Positions 9,719 to 18,056 of a stretch of DNA of 64,000 nt are shown here, piece after piece. Source of the stretch: Gracilibacillus suaedae (GTDB taxonomy: Bacteria; Bacillota; Bacilli; Bacillales; Amphibacillaceae); the NCBI RefSeq assembly GCF_017599345.1, contig NZ_JAGFVL010000032.1, positions 215,642 to 279,641 of the forward strand, read 5' to 3'. A program made the position numbers and the translations under genes. Numbering within the stretch: position 1 is the stretch's first letter; each line of letters opens with the position of its first letter. The notes beneath the pieces are model-generated. The model did not search any database. It was given only the letters and a program-made list of their open reading frames with translations, and was not told where the DNA came from.

Positions 9719-9774
9719 AAAAATGAATATTAGGGAAAAATGTTTGTAGTAAATCAGATCCTGGAGGGCTAAAA

Positions 9775-11019
9775 ATGTCAGATCATCAACAACTACCACA
9801 AGAAAAAGGATTAGACCATACTTTAGATCTGTTAAAAGAAGGCTATTATTTCATTATGAATCGTTCCAATAAATTTGATTCGCGAATTTTCGAAACAAGG
9901 CTGCTCGGTGAAAAGGCGATCTGTTTAGTTGGCGAACAGGAAGCAAAATTGTTTTACGATAATGAAAAATTTCAGCGTAAGAATGCAGCACCTGGTCGAA
10001 TCCAGAAAACACTCTTTGGTAAAGGTGGAGTACAGGGGCTGGATGATCTAGACCATCGTTACCGCAAAGCAATGTTTATGTCGCTCATGACGGACGATAC
10101 ATTAGAAGAAATTCGCCAATTAACACGAGAAGAATGGAAAAATCAATTATTTGATACACAGCATGAGGTGAATGTATATGAAGCGGCTAAGCGTGTATTG
10201 ACACGAATTGCTTTACGATGGACGGGAGTCCCTCTTCAAAAGGAAGAAGCAGATCAATGGGTCGATGAGTTTAGTGATTTGTTCGAACATGCAGCAGATG
10301 TGGGACCAAAGCATTGGAAGGCAAGAAGATCAAGACAAAAGGCAGAGGAATGGCTGGAAGATCTCGTTCAACAGGTTCGCAAAGCAACGATAAAAGTGGA
10401 TCAAGACCGTGCCCTATATCAATTTTCTTTGCATAAAGATCCTAACGGAGAATTATTAAAACCTGCAATCGTTGCGGTGGAGTTATTGAATTTACTAAGA
10501 CCAATCGTTGCCATAGCTGTTTATATAGATTTTGCGCTATTAGCGATGCATGATTATCCAGCTGAAGCCGAACGTATTCGTGAAGGGAATGGCCGCGAAT
10601 TCATTCAGGAGGTACGTCGTTTTTATCCTTTCTTCCCTTTTACAGCTGCAAGGGTAAAACAAGACTTTACTTGGAATAATTACGAATTTAAAAAAGGGAC
10701 GCTTACATTGCTCGATTTATATGGTACCAATCATGACCCTGTTATCTGGGAAGAGCCAAATCGGTTTAAGTCAGAGCGTTTTCAGAACTGGCAAAGCAAT
10801 CCATTTTCGTTCATTCCACAAGGGGGTGGTGAATTTGATATCGGTCACCGCTGTGCAGGCGAGTGGATTACGATCGACATCTTACATGAAACGGTAAACT
10901 TTTTCAGTAAGGAGATTTCATTCGATTTTCCTGAACAGGATTTCGATTACAGTATGAATGATATCCCGGCTCTGCCACAAAGCAATATCATTATTACCAA
11001 CATCCAGATCATACAATAA
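9775..11019 (+). CDS. Cytochrome P450 fatty-acid peroxygenase (CYP152 family)
   Basis: 414 residues, the size of P450-BSbeta. The heme-thiolate cysteine is C360 in a GHRCAGEW loop. The CYP152 hallmark Arg-Pro pair in helix I is at R242-P243 (NLLRPIVA), replacing the acid/alcohol pair of ordinary P450s; this arginine binds the fatty-acid carboxylate. Members use H2O2 instead of a reductase to hydroxylate or decarboxylate fatty acids at C-alpha or C-beta, and no redox partner is encoded nearby. The ATG follows a CTGGAGGG ribosome-binding site. It is probably cotranscribed with the small gene that follows. The product type (alpha- or beta-hydroxy acid, or alkene) cannot be decided by reading. 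Confidence 0.93.
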   Translation: MSDHQQLPQEKGLDHTLDLLKEGYYFIMNRSNKFDSRIFETRLLGEKAICLVGEQEAKLFYDNEKFQRKNAAPGRIQKTLFGKGGVQGLDDLDHRYRKAMFMSLMTDDTLEEIRQLTREEWKNQLFDTQHEVNVYEAAKRVLTRIALRWTGVPLQKEEADQWVDEFSDLFEHAADVGPKHWKARRSRQKAEEWLEDLVQQVRKATIKVDQDRALYQFSLHKDPNGELLKPAIVAVELLNLLRPIVAIAVYIDFALLAMHDYPAEAERIREGNGREFIQEVRRFYPFFPFTAARVKQDFTWNNYEFKKGTLTLLDLYGTNHDPVIWEEPNRFKSERFQNWQSNPFSFIPQGGGEFDIGHRCAGEWITIDILHETVNFFSKEISFDFPEQDFDYSMNDIPALPQSNIIITNIQIIQ

Positions 11020-11035
11020 AAAAAGGAAGGTGCTA

Positions 11036-11263
11036 ATGATGGGGGAGGAACGTAAAAATAAACAAGTAGAGCATAAAGAAAGGGTCGATAACAAACGAAA
11101 AAGTGTTAACGATGAGAAGCGTCCAGAACTGTATATGTTTAAGGAACAACAACTAGTCGATGATATCCCGCTAAGAGATTTGGAAATTGAAGAGAAGAAC
11201 CTCAAAGATAAGAAAAATAGCCAAAACACTTCACAATCAGAGGAAAAGTATAAAGGAAAATAG
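11036..11263 (+). CDS. Small highly charged hypothetical protein
   Basis: 75 residues, rich in Lys, Glu, Asp and Asn, with no hydrophobic segment, so probably soluble and partly disordered. Two consecutive ATG codons (11036 and 11039) follow an AGGAAGG ribosome-binding site; either could be used. It starts 16 bp after the P450 stop and ends just before a strong terminator, so it belongs to the P450 transcript. I recognise no family. Confidence 0.6.
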   Translation: MMGEERKNKQVEHKERVDNKRKSVNDEKRPELYMFKEQQLVDDIPLRDLEIEEKNLKDKKNSQNTSQSEEKYKGK

Positions 11264-11272
11264 TGCCGAATG

Positions 11273-11309
11273 AAAGAGGGTGCCCCTAAGTTTAGGTGAC
11301 ACCCTCTTT
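11273..11309. terminator. Bidirectional intrinsic terminator
   Basis: AAAGAGGGTG (11273-11282) pairs with CACCCTCTTT (11300-11309), and CCTAA/TTAGG pair inside. It lies between the P450 unit and the convergent aldo/keto reductase gene. Confidence 0.85.
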
Positions 11310-11335
11310 GTATGAACTAGTAGTATTTGATTGGT

Positions 11336-12178
11336 TTAAAATTCTTCATATTCCGCCGGATTCTGATCGTTAATTCTGCCATCCGGTTTGGTTAGCTTTC
11401 CGATCATTTCCATATCTTCATAGTCTAATGCAAAGTCAAAGATAGAAATATTTTCAACCTGTCTGGTCGGTGAAGTAGATTTCGGAATCGTCACAGCACC
11501 GAGCTGATAATGCCAACGCAAAATGACTTGTGCGACAGACTTGTTATATTTATGTGCAACGTATTGAAGTGTTTCATTCTCCACCGTATGTTTGGCACGA
11601 TAGAGAGGACTCCACGATTCTGTGACAATACCATGCTCCTCATGCCATTTTCGTTGCTCTTCTTGGTTAAAGAATGGATGTAACTCAATTTGATTGATGC
11701 TCGGGAGGACGCCTGTTTCTTTTTCTAATCTTTCAAGATGCTTTGGTAAGAAGTTACTTACACCAATGGAGCGGATCAATCCCCATTTCTTAGCATCAAT
11801 CAATGCTTGCCATGCTTCCACATAGTGATCCTGTTTCGGATTTGGCCAGTGAATTAAATATAAATCAAAGTAATCTAAATTGGCACGGAATAATGATTCT
11901 TGAATCGCTTCTACAGCCTCGTCATATTGGTGATAACGTCCTGGCAGTTTAGAGGCAACTTGTAGTTGTTCTCTTGAGATACCAGATCTGCGGATACCTT
12001 CGCCAACCGCACCTTCGTTTTCATAATTATAAGCGGTATCTATTAACCTGTAACCATTTGAAATCGCACTAGCAATAGCAGTCGATCCTTGATTTCCTTT
12101 CATGTTAGCTGTACCGAAGCCAACAACGGGGATTTCTAGACCATCATGCAATTTAACGGAAGGAACTACATTACTCAT
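11336..12178 (-). CDS. Aldo/keto reductase
   Basis: 280 residues, the normal size for a bacterial AKR. The catalytic tetrad is visible: D47 and Y52 (DTAYNYENE), K77 (ASKLPG) and H110 (LYLIHWP). The C-terminal IPKSTSPTRQVENISIFDF stretch is the NADP(H)-binding signature. It reduces aldehydes or ketones to alcohols; the substrate is unknown, with methylglyoxal or diketogluconate-type activities common in the family. The ATG follows GAGGAGTGG. It stands alone and converges with the P450 unit. Confidence 0.92.
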   Translation of the reverse strand: MSNVVPSVKLHDGLEIPVVGFGTANMKGNQGSTAIASAISNGYRLIDTAYNYENEGAVGEGIRRSGISREQLQVASKLPGRYHQYDEAVEAIQESLFRANLDYFDLYLIHWPNPKQDHYVEAWQALIDAKKWGLIRSIGVSNFLPKHLERLEKETGVLPSINQIELHPFFNQEEQRKWHEEHGIVTESWSPLYRAKHTVENETLQYVAHKYNKSVAQVILRWHYQLGAVTIPKSTSPTRQVENISIFDFALDYEDMEMIGKLTKPDGRINDQNPAEYEEF

Positions 12179-12301
12179 TTAACCACTCCTCATTTAAATA
12201 ATTCATCCTACATAAGTATTACCACCAAAAACCAAAATCAACACATTAGAGAGACTTGATTTTTTGTATATTTTTGGTATGTTAATTATGGAGGTATTGG
12301 T

Positions 12302-12832
12302 ATGAAAAGTAAATTAATAGGTATTATTGGCTGGATTGTTGCTATTGGATTTGCTATTGGTGTTCTTGGTTTTGCAATATTTATTCTTTTTGCTTTACTA
12401 TCTGAGGATGATGTGGCAAATGACGAGAAGCCACAAGCAGAAACGACAGCAGAAGTGGATATGGAAGTTAGTGAAGAAGATATCGAGGAAGAAGTACAGG
12501 AAGTGAACGCTGACAGTATTCAAAGTGAAGCTAATTTTATGGATACTTTACATCATATGACACATCAAAAAGTGCATGCTGAAGATAAATGGGGGGCTGT
12601 AGAAATCACGGATGAACGAATAGACTTAATGCTAGAAACAGCAAAAAACTCTGATTTTACCCATCGTGATTTTTATATGGAGGCTTTAACAGCCTGGCAG
12701 AACGGTGATTTCAGTAATGCGGTAGAAGTGCATAATTATATTTGGGAACTAAAGAATGGGACTGTTGGCAGAGCATTACGATTATATACCGAAGAGGAAG
12801 AACAACAGTATATAGAAAAATATTTTCGGTAA
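12302..12832 (+). CDS. Single-span membrane protein with DUF6241-like domain
   Basis: 176 residues. An N-terminal transmembrane segment (about 5-32) is followed by an acidic linker (33-70) and a C-terminal domain with HHMTHQKVHAEDKWG and HNYIWELKNGTVGRA. These motifs resemble a conserved Bacillaceae domain that I associate with DUF6241. The domain probably faces outside. Function is unknown. The ATG has GGAGG 11 bp upstream. It is monocistronic. Confidence 0.7.
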   Translation: MKSKLIGIIGWIVAIGFAIGVLGFAIFILFALLSEDDVANDEKPQAETTAEVDMEVSEEDIEEEVQEVNADSIQSEANFMDTLHHMTHQKVHAEDKWGAVEITDERIDLMLETAKNSDFTHRDFYMEALTAWQNGDFSNAVEVHNYIWELKNGTVGRALRLYTEEEEQQYIEKYFR

Positions 12833-13093
12833 TTCGCCTAGTGCGGATTATTTTTTTGGCCTAGAATCCTCGTTTCATTTCTAGATCACAAGCAGTGGAA
12901 CGGATAAACTGGATTATCCATCCTTTGTTTATTATAATCTAACAAAAGGGTAGGTTCAGCAAATGACGATTTTTTGAAATTTATTGTTGTCCAATCTAGT
13001 CATCATACCAGCGGTCGGCTTTTTAATCATCGAGATTTTGTTAGGTGACCTTTTTTTCGTGATGGGAAATCTAGAGCCTGAAGAGGTGAGAAT

Positions 13094-13810
13094 ATGTATT
13101 TAAAACGAATTACACTGCAGAAAGATAAAAATATTGATGATCGTTACCCATTTACTATCCCAGTAATAAAAAGGTTAGAGCAATTGGATATTACCAGTAA
13201 TGTAACTTTTTTTGTCGGGGAGAACGGGTCAGGTAAATCAACATTACTAGAGGCTATTGCTGATAAATGTGGATTTAATACAGCTGGTGGGGGACGTAAT
13301 AATTATTTTGAGGTACATGAAGCTCAGTCAGCATTAGGGGATTATATTACATTGTCATGGATGCCTAAAGTAACAAACGGTTTCTTTTTGCGAGCAGAAA
13401 CGTTTCATCATTTTGCTACCCATATTGATTCTCTTGATGGAGGTGACTTGTCTTATGGCGGCAAGTCGCTGCATCATCAGTCACACGGTGAGTCCTTTCT
13501 ATCATTGTTTCAACATCGCTTTCATCAACAAGCGATTTATTTATTGGATGAGCCGGAAGCTGCATTGTCCCCCCAGCGACAACTTGCTTTCTTAAGGATA
13601 TTGCATGATTTATCAGCAAATGGCGATAGTCAATTTATTATTGCAACCCATTCGCCGATGCTGTTAGGGTATCCGGAGGCGACCATTTTTAGTTTTGATG
13701 ATGATCGTATTCAGGAAGTTGCTTATGAGGATACGGACCATTATCAAATCACGCGTTATTTTTTAGAACATCGGGAACGGTTTTTGTATGAGATTTTGAA
13801 GGATGACTAG
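13094..13810 (+). CDS. ABC/SMC-like AAA family ATPase
   Basis: 238 residues. Walker A GENGSGKS at 42-49, an ABC-signature-like HGESFLSLF stretch, Walker B IYLLDEPEAALSP and the switch histidine in IATHSPML together define a small soluble ATPase of the RecF/SMC-like class. No membrane partner gene adjoins it, so it is not a transporter. Similar stand-alone ATPases are common in Bacillaceae with no assigned role. GAGGTGAG precedes the ATG. Confidence 0.88.
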   Translation: MYLKRITLQKDKNIDDRYPFTIPVIKRLEQLDITSNVTFFVGENGSGKSTLLEAIADKCGFNTAGGGRNNYFEVHEAQSALGDYITLSWMPKVTNGFFLRAETFHHFATHIDSLDGGDLSYGGKSLHHQSHGESFLSLFQHRFHQQAIYLLDEPEAALSPQRQLAFLRILHDLSANGDSQFIIATHSPMLLGYPEATIFSFDDDRIQEVAYEDTDHYQITRYFLEHRERFLYEILKDD

Positions 13811-13932
13811 TATAGAAGGAGCACACTCAACAAGTAGAATAAAAGTCGAATTTTTAAATTCCTTTTTTTAGATGCAATAATGAGCAAAAGTATGCCTTTT
13901 TTAGGGATTGTTTTCTTGAGCGATTAGGTAGA

Positions 13933-13969
13933 AAATCGGAACAAAGGGATGGACCTTTTGTTCCGATTT
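13933..13969. terminator. Intrinsic terminator hairpin
   Basis: AAATCGGAACAAAGG (13933-13947) pairs with 13954-13969 (CCTTTTGTTCCGATTT) with one bulge. It lies between the ATPase gene and the remnant at 13979. Confidence 0.7.
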
Positions 13970-13978
13970 AATTATGGT

Positions 13979-14055
13979 TTAAGCTTTTTTCTTGTAATCA
14001 AGAATGAAGATGCTCCGACTAGTAGCAATATCATACCTAATACTAACCAATTGAA
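13979..14055 (-). pseudogene. Remnant of a membrane or wall-anchored protein C-terminus
   Basis: On the minus strand the frame reads FNWLVLGMILLLVGASSF followed by LITRKKA and a stop. This hydrophobic stretch with a basic tail looks like the end of an LPXTG sorting signal or a terminal transmembrane helix. Further upstream the frame runs antisense through the HTH gene and makes no sense, so only the 3' end of a lost gene seems to survive. Interpretation is tentative. Confidence 0.35.
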
Positions 14056-14264
14056 TGTATAAAAAGGCACTGGAAGGTTTAACTGCGCGAGAGTCAGATA
14101 TTGCTGAATTAGTTGCTCAAGGTCTGTCAAACAAAGAAATAGCTCAACAACTTTTTCTAAGTGTTGGAACTGTTCGAAATATGCTCTCTATAATTTTAGA
14201 TAAATTAGAAATTCGTGATCGAACACAACTGGCGATTTATTATTGGCAAAGAAAGCAGGAATAA
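14055..14264 (+). pseudogene. Truncated NarL/LuxR-type response regulator (HTH domain only)
   Basis: 69 residues consisting almost entirely of a LuxR-type helix-turn-helix (LTARESDIAELVAQGLSNKE followed by SVGTVRNMLSIILDKL). A full NarL-family regulator has an N-terminal receiver domain of about 120 residues. Here an in-frame stop lies immediately upstream of the first Met and no receiver, ribosome-binding site or histidine-kinase gene is present. It looks like a 5'-deleted regulator whose kinase has been lost; a functional stand-alone HTH protein cannot be excluded. The adjacent ABC exporter may be what the lost two-component system once controlled. Confidence 0.7.
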
Positions 14265-14289
14265 AAGTAAGTGGAGAGCATGTAACAAG

Positions 14290-14316
14290 AAAAAACCGGA
14301 CAAAGACCGGTTTTTT
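14290..14316. terminator. Bidirectional intrinsic terminator
   Basis: AAAAAACCGG (14290-14299) pairs perfectly with CCGGTTTTTT (14307-14316). It touches the stop codon of the convergent ABC permease gene and can end both units. Confidence 0.88.
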
Positions 14317-15143
14317 CACGCATGTGCTCGTTTAAAACTAATGGTTGCAATCGCGACAAAGATAACAGCAAATGCTAAAATAAATAAGATTTCTTCAAAC
14401 ACAGATACAGTTCTGCCAAAGACGGTAATATGTAAGCCCATTGTTTCCTGTACTGTTTGAGGTAGACTATCTACGTCAATCATAATTTTCTTCATCACGT
14501 CGACACCGTATGTAACAGGATTCAATTTGACAATGACATCGAGCCAACCTGGCATATTACTGACAGGAAATAGGGCACCAGATAAGAATATCATCGGCAT
14601 GACGATAATTTGCACAATCAGTTGAAATCCTTGTGTCGATTTAATCATACTAGCAAATAACAAGCCCACACCTGATAATGCCGCACCAAGTAAGAACATA
14701 AATGGAATGACTTGAATCAGTGAAATAATGCTGTAGGATAACCCTAAAAAAGGGATAAGCAAAAACAAAATAACACCTTGAATGGTTGAAACAGTTGCTG
14801 CTCCTAACATTTTCCCAACAGCAATACTTACACGTGAAATCGGTGAAACCAAAATTTCTTTCATATATCCATAGTTTTTATCCTCGATCACAGACATGGC
14901 GGAAAATATCGCTGTCATCAATAAAGTCATAGCGACAATGCCAGGGAATACAAATTCGACATAATTAAATCCACTAGATTCTTCTCCAAAACCGCCAGAC
15001 ATCATGGTTTCCATTGTTCCACTTAAGCCACCACCGAATATAAGCAGAAATAATATCGGCATCGAGAATGACCCGAAAAGTCGTGCTCGATCACGAAAAA
15101 ATTTCGTTAAGTCACGCTGCCAAATTGCTAAGATACCTTCCAT
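14316..15143 (-). CDS. ABC-2 type exporter permease (DrrB-like)
   Basis: 275 residues with six predicted membrane spans and the ABC-2 signature region near the fifth (MPMIFLSGALFPVSNMPGW). It is the usual length for a daunorubicin-resistance type permease. Its gene lies 13 bp downstream of the ATPase gene, so the pair forms one exporter. The divergent MarR regulator suggests a role in expelling a toxic or lipophilic compound; the substrate is unknown. Confidence 0.9.
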   Translation of the reverse strand: MEGILAIWQRDLTKFFRDRARLFGSFSMPILFLLIFGGGLSGTMETMMSGGFGEESSGFNYVEFVFPGIVAMTLLMTAIFSAMSVIEDKNYGYMKEILVSPISRVSIAVGKMLGAATVSTIQGVILFLLIPFLGLSYSIISLIQVIPFMFLLGAALSGVGLLFASMIKSTQGFQLIVQIIVMPMIFLSGALFPVSNMPGWLDVIVKLNPVTYGVDVMKKIMIDVDSLPQTVQETMGLHITVFGRTVSVFEEILFILAFAVIFVAIATISFKRAHA

Positions 15144-15156
15144 CAGATTTACCCCC

Positions 15157-16080
15157 TTATTCCTTAATTTTTCTTCCTGTAAAAGCTAAAAACACATCGT
15201 TTAATGTTGGTTTGCGAATATTTAATTTTGTAATCGGAATTTCTAAGGTTTTGATGAAAGAAGAAATAAAGGCGTCACTACTTTCGACCTTGAGATGAAT
15301 CGTATCATCTTCCACTTTCACTTCGACCGTTTCCATTTTGTCCTCAATTTCTCTTAAAGCAGCCTCATTATCTTCCGTGGACAATTCAATAATGTCACCA
15401 CCAAGCTGGTCCTTAAGCGAAGCCGGGGAGTCGATCGCAATAATTTCACCCTGGTCCATAATCGCCACTCGATCACTAATCTCAGCTTCATCTAAATAGT
15501 GTGTGGTGAGAAACATTGTAATACCTTCTTTTTCTTTGAGCTTTAAAATATATTCCCATAGGTGTGCTCTTGTGTTGGGATCTAGTCCAACAGTCGGTTC
15601 ATCTAAAAAAAGCACTTTCGGATAATGCAGAAGCCCACGTGCGATCTCAAGGCGACGTTTCATCCCACCCGAATATTCCTCTACACGCTGGTTTTGCTCA
15701 TCGACCAAATCGACAATTTCTAGTACTTCTTGAATGCGTTTCTCTCGTTTATTTTTAGGTACATTATAAAAACGACAATGTAATTTCAAGTTTTCGTTAG
15801 CTGTTAATTTTCCATCTAGTGTATTTTCTTGAAAAATAATACCGATGCTTGCTCGAACTTCATCTTTTTGTTTTTTGGCATCGTAGTTATTGATGATAAT
15901 CTCTCCGGAAGTTGGCTTCAGCATCGTACAAATCATATTGATTGTCGTACTTTTGCCTGCACCATTAGGCCCGAGAAAGCCAAAAATCTCGCCCTCTTTA
16001 ACATCAAAATTAATTCCTTTAACCGCATCTACTTTTTTATAGGTCTTTGTTAAACCTTTCACGGTAATGATAGAATTCAA
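15157..16080 (-). CDS. ABC exporter ATP-binding protein (DrrA-like)
   Basis: 307 residues. Walker A GPNGAGKST is at 37-45, the signature YSGGM at 136-140 and Walker B VLFLDEP at 156-162, with a C-terminal DrrA-type extension. The start is a TTG preceded by AAGGAGG at good spacing; no ATG or GTG fits. It powers the permease encoded just downstream. Its promoter region is shared with the divergent marR gene and holds a dyad operator. Confidence 0.93.
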   Translation of the reverse strand: MNSIITVKGLTKTYKKVDAVKGINFDVKEGEIFGFLGPNGAGKSTTINMICTMLKPTSGEIIINNYDAKKQKDEVRASIGIIFQENTLDGKLTANENLKLHCRFYNVPKNKREKRIQEVLEIVDLVDEQNQRVEEYSGGMKRRLEIARGLLHYPKVLFLDEPTVGLDPNTRAHLWEYILKLKEKEGITMFLTTHYLDEAEISDRVAIMDQGEIIAIDSPASLKDQLGGDIIELSTEDNEAALREIEDKMETVEVKVEDDTIHLKVESSDAFISSFIKTLEIPITKLNIRKPTLNDVFLAFTGRKIKE

Positions 16081-16105
16081 TATGTAACCTCCTTATCAAC
16101 TAATA

Positions 16106-16125
16106 TAGTTATGATATAATAACTA
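16106..16125. promoter_or_regulatory. Candidate MarR operator overlapping divergent promoters
   Basis: TAGTTAT-N6-ATAACTA is a 20-bp dyad. A TATAAT -10 box (16115-16120), with TTATCA (16093-16098) as -35, lies within it on the plus strand. Binding here would repress both the regulator and the ABC exporter. Confidence 0.6.
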
Positions 16126-16175
16126 TTATCCACTGTATATCTGATGAAGTCAATCTATATGAAGGAGCGAACTAG

Positions 16176-16628
16176 ATGAAAGAACAAGATACATTAACAA
16201 ATGAATTGGTAGAACAGGCATTAACTGTATTACCAATATTGACGAAAAAGATGTTTGGTACATCTCCGATAACGAAAAAAGAAGGACTTCACCCATCCCA
16301 CTTCCATGTGTTACACCTTGTGGAACACATGGGGCCAATTCAAATGGCGGAGATTGCTAAAAAATTGGATATTAACAAGTCAAACTTAACTCCATTGATT
16401 CGAAAACTAATGGAGAAGGAGTTTATTATTAAAACGAAGGATGAAACAGATCGCCGGATAACATATATTCAAATGACGGAAAAAGGAAAACAGTTTTTAG
16501 CTGAGAAAAAACAGATTCTTTACCAAGTAGTGCGAGAACGTTTTGCAACATTAGCGAATCAAGATAAAGGAGCCTTAAAAGAAGCATTTATAACCATTAA
16601 TGAAGTCCTGTCATCATTAGAAGAGTAA
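16176..16628 (+). CDS. MarR family transcriptional regulator
   Basis: 150 residues with the winged-helix MarR core: MAEIAKKLDINKSNLTPLIR as the recognition helix region and a DETDRRITYIQMTEKGKQ wing. It probably binds DNA as a dimer and releases it on ligand binding. It is divergent from the ABC exporter with a dyad between them, so it most likely represses that exporter and itself. The ribosome-binding site is GAAGGAG. Confidence 0.92.
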   Translation: MKEQDTLTNELVEQALTVLPILTKKMFGTSPITKKEGLHPSHFHVLHLVEHMGPIQMAEIAKKLDINKSNLTPLIRKLMEKEFIIKTKDETDRRITYIQMTEKGKQFLAEKKQILYQVVRERFATLANQDKGALKEAFITINEVLSSLEE

Positions 16629-16660
16629 ATAATTTGTCGAAATTTTCCGGTTGTTCCAAT

Positions 16661-16727
16661 AAAAAATCCCCTTTTTGAAGCAAATGCTTGTTATAATATG
16701 TATAAAGATGTCGAAAGGGGATTTTTT
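16661..16727. promoter_or_regulatory. 14-bp inverted repeat enclosing an extended -10 promoter
   Basis: AAAAAATCCCCTTT (16661-16674) and AAAGGGGATTTTTT (16714-16727) are perfect inverted repeats 39 bp apart. The right arm contains the AAAGGGG ribosome-binding site of the next gene and ends in a T-run. TGTTATAAT (16689-16697) between them is an extended -10 promoter. Transcripts from marR would form a terminator that also masks the ribosome-binding site; transcripts starting inside would not. Confidence 0.55.
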
Positions 16728-17687
16728 GTGAAGATTGGTAAAGGTTTAAAAATAATGATAGCGCTTATCGCCATTTTATTATGCATAGATTTATTTGCTG
16801 GAAACTATTTTTATAACCTCGCCATCAAACGTGAACAAAAGACTTTTTTACAAGGAAATGAAGACTTGGAAGTATCTGCATCAGCGATGAACGTCTTTAC
16901 CAAAGGCGGATGGCGAGACTGGGTGGCTAGTCAGAGTTTTGAAGGTTGGCAGCTGCAAACTTTTGATGATTTAACTTTAAAAGGATACTATTTACCGGCC
17001 ACAACAGATACAAACAAAACGGTTATTTTTGGTCATGGCTATTTAGGAAAAGCCACAGACATGGGGTTATACGCGCAATATTATTATGAAGAGCTAGGCT
17101 ATAATATCTTTCTTTTTGATATGAGAGGGCACGGAAAAAGTGAAGGAGATTATTTTGGTTTTGGCTGGCATGATCGTCTAGATGTTTTAGATTGGACAGA
17201 TCGAGTAATTGAGCGTGTTGGAACAAATGCAGAAATTGTCTTACATGGCTTATCGATGGGGGCAGGTACGATGTTGATGGCTAGTGGAGAAGAACTTCCT
17301 CCACAAGTACAAGCTGTAGTTGCGGATAGTGGCTATACAAGTGTATATGACCTTTTTCAATATCAGATGAATCGGATGTACAACATACCAGCATTTCCGG
17401 TATTACCTACAACGAGTATGGTCTCCGATATACGTGCCAATTATTCCTTATATGAAGCTTCTGCTATTGATCAGGTAAAGAAGGCAGAGGTACCAATTCT
17501 CTATTTTCATGGAAAAGAAGATACCTTTGTTCCTTCTAGAATGGCAAATAAACTATACGAAGAGACTAATAGTCATGCAGAAATCTTTTTATATGATGAT
17601 GCCGGGCATGGTGAAGCATATGCTCTTCATAAAGAAAAATATCAAACTATGTTGTCTGATTTTTTAACAAGATTTATAGATAAGTAG
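16728..17687 (+). CDS. Membrane-anchored alpha/beta hydrolase
   Basis: 319 residues from a GTG with AAAGGGG seven bases upstream. An in-frame ATG at 16698 directly abuts the -10 box and cannot be in the mRNA. An N-terminal signal anchor (about 9-25) is followed by an alpha/beta-hydrolase domain with nucleophile S176 (GLSMG), D265 (HGKEDTF) and H294 (AGHGE), and a DMRGHGKSEG strand-turn typical of YqkD-like serine hydrolases. The catalytic domain probably faces outside. It is a paralogue of the gene at 33626, of identical length. The substrate is unknown. Confidence 0.88.
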   Translation: MKIGKGLKIMIALIAILLCIDLFAGNYFYNLAIKREQKTFLQGNEDLEVSASAMNVFTKGGWRDWVASQSFEGWQLQTFDDLTLKGYYLPATTDTNKTVIFGHGYLGKATDMGLYAQYYYEELGYNIFLFDMRGHGKSEGDYFGFGWHDRLDVLDWTDRVIERVGTNAEIVLHGLSMGAGTMLMASGEELPPQVQAVVADSGYTSVYDLFQYQMNRMYNIPAFPVLPTTSMVSDIRANYSLYEASAIDQVKKAEVPILYFHGKEDTFVPSRMANKLYEETNSHAEIFLYDDAGHGEAYALHKEKYQTMLSDFLTRFIDK

Positions 17688-17688
17688 C

Positions 17689-17717
17689 AGATAGGTGATG
17701 AACTCACCTATCTTTTT
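17689..17717 (+). terminator. Intrinsic terminator
   Basis: AGATAGGTGA pairs perfectly with TCACCTATCT (17704-17713), followed by TTTT. It starts right after the hydrolase stop. Confidence 0.85.
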
Positions 17718-17768
17718 CATTAGGTCATTGACTAACATTGGTCCATGTATTATCTGGAAAACCTCTCG

Positions 17769-17872
17769 TTCTATAGATTTCCCTGTAATTGCATTTTTAT
17801 CGGGAAAAACTATCCTTTCACAGACGCATTTCCCGGTTAATCCACTTTGACGAGGAAATCTTACAGTTTCAT
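17769..17872. repeat. Dispersed intergenic repeat of about 105 bp, copy 1
   Basis: Shares ordered blocks with 36488-36597: TAGATTTCC.TGTAAT, CGGGAAAA, CATTTCCCGGTTAAT and TTACAGTT.CAT. CGGGAAA and TTTCCCG, and the outer CTGTAA and TTACAG, are inverted repeats, so the element can fold as a nested hairpin. It occupies much of the 369-bp gap before the lipoprotein gene; the rest of that gap shows nothing I can name. Confidence 0.6.
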
Positions 17873-18056
17873 TTAGCAGTTTTTCTGATTCGTTACATTA
17901 ACCGTCAAAGAGTAAAATGAAGTTGCTGAAATTCTCAAGAAATATTAGTGATAAAGCCTTATAGGAGGATGATAAATAGTTTGTTATTATCTATAATAGG
18001 GTATATTATTACTAAGTAGTACTTTGATATTAGATGAAAAATGGGGGGGAATTAAT

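Noticed and set aside
10918..11229. Minus-strand Ser/Leu-rich frame across the P450 3' end
   Set aside because: Antisense to the P450 tail and the Lys/Glu-rich small gene; its composition is the mirror of those codons.
12981..13103. Small membrane peptide upstream of the AAA ATPase (LVIIPAVGFLIIEILLGDLF)
   Set aside because: Hydrophobic and protein-like, but it has a stop directly upstream, only TTG codons as possible starts and no ribosome-binding site, so it is at best a decayed fragment.
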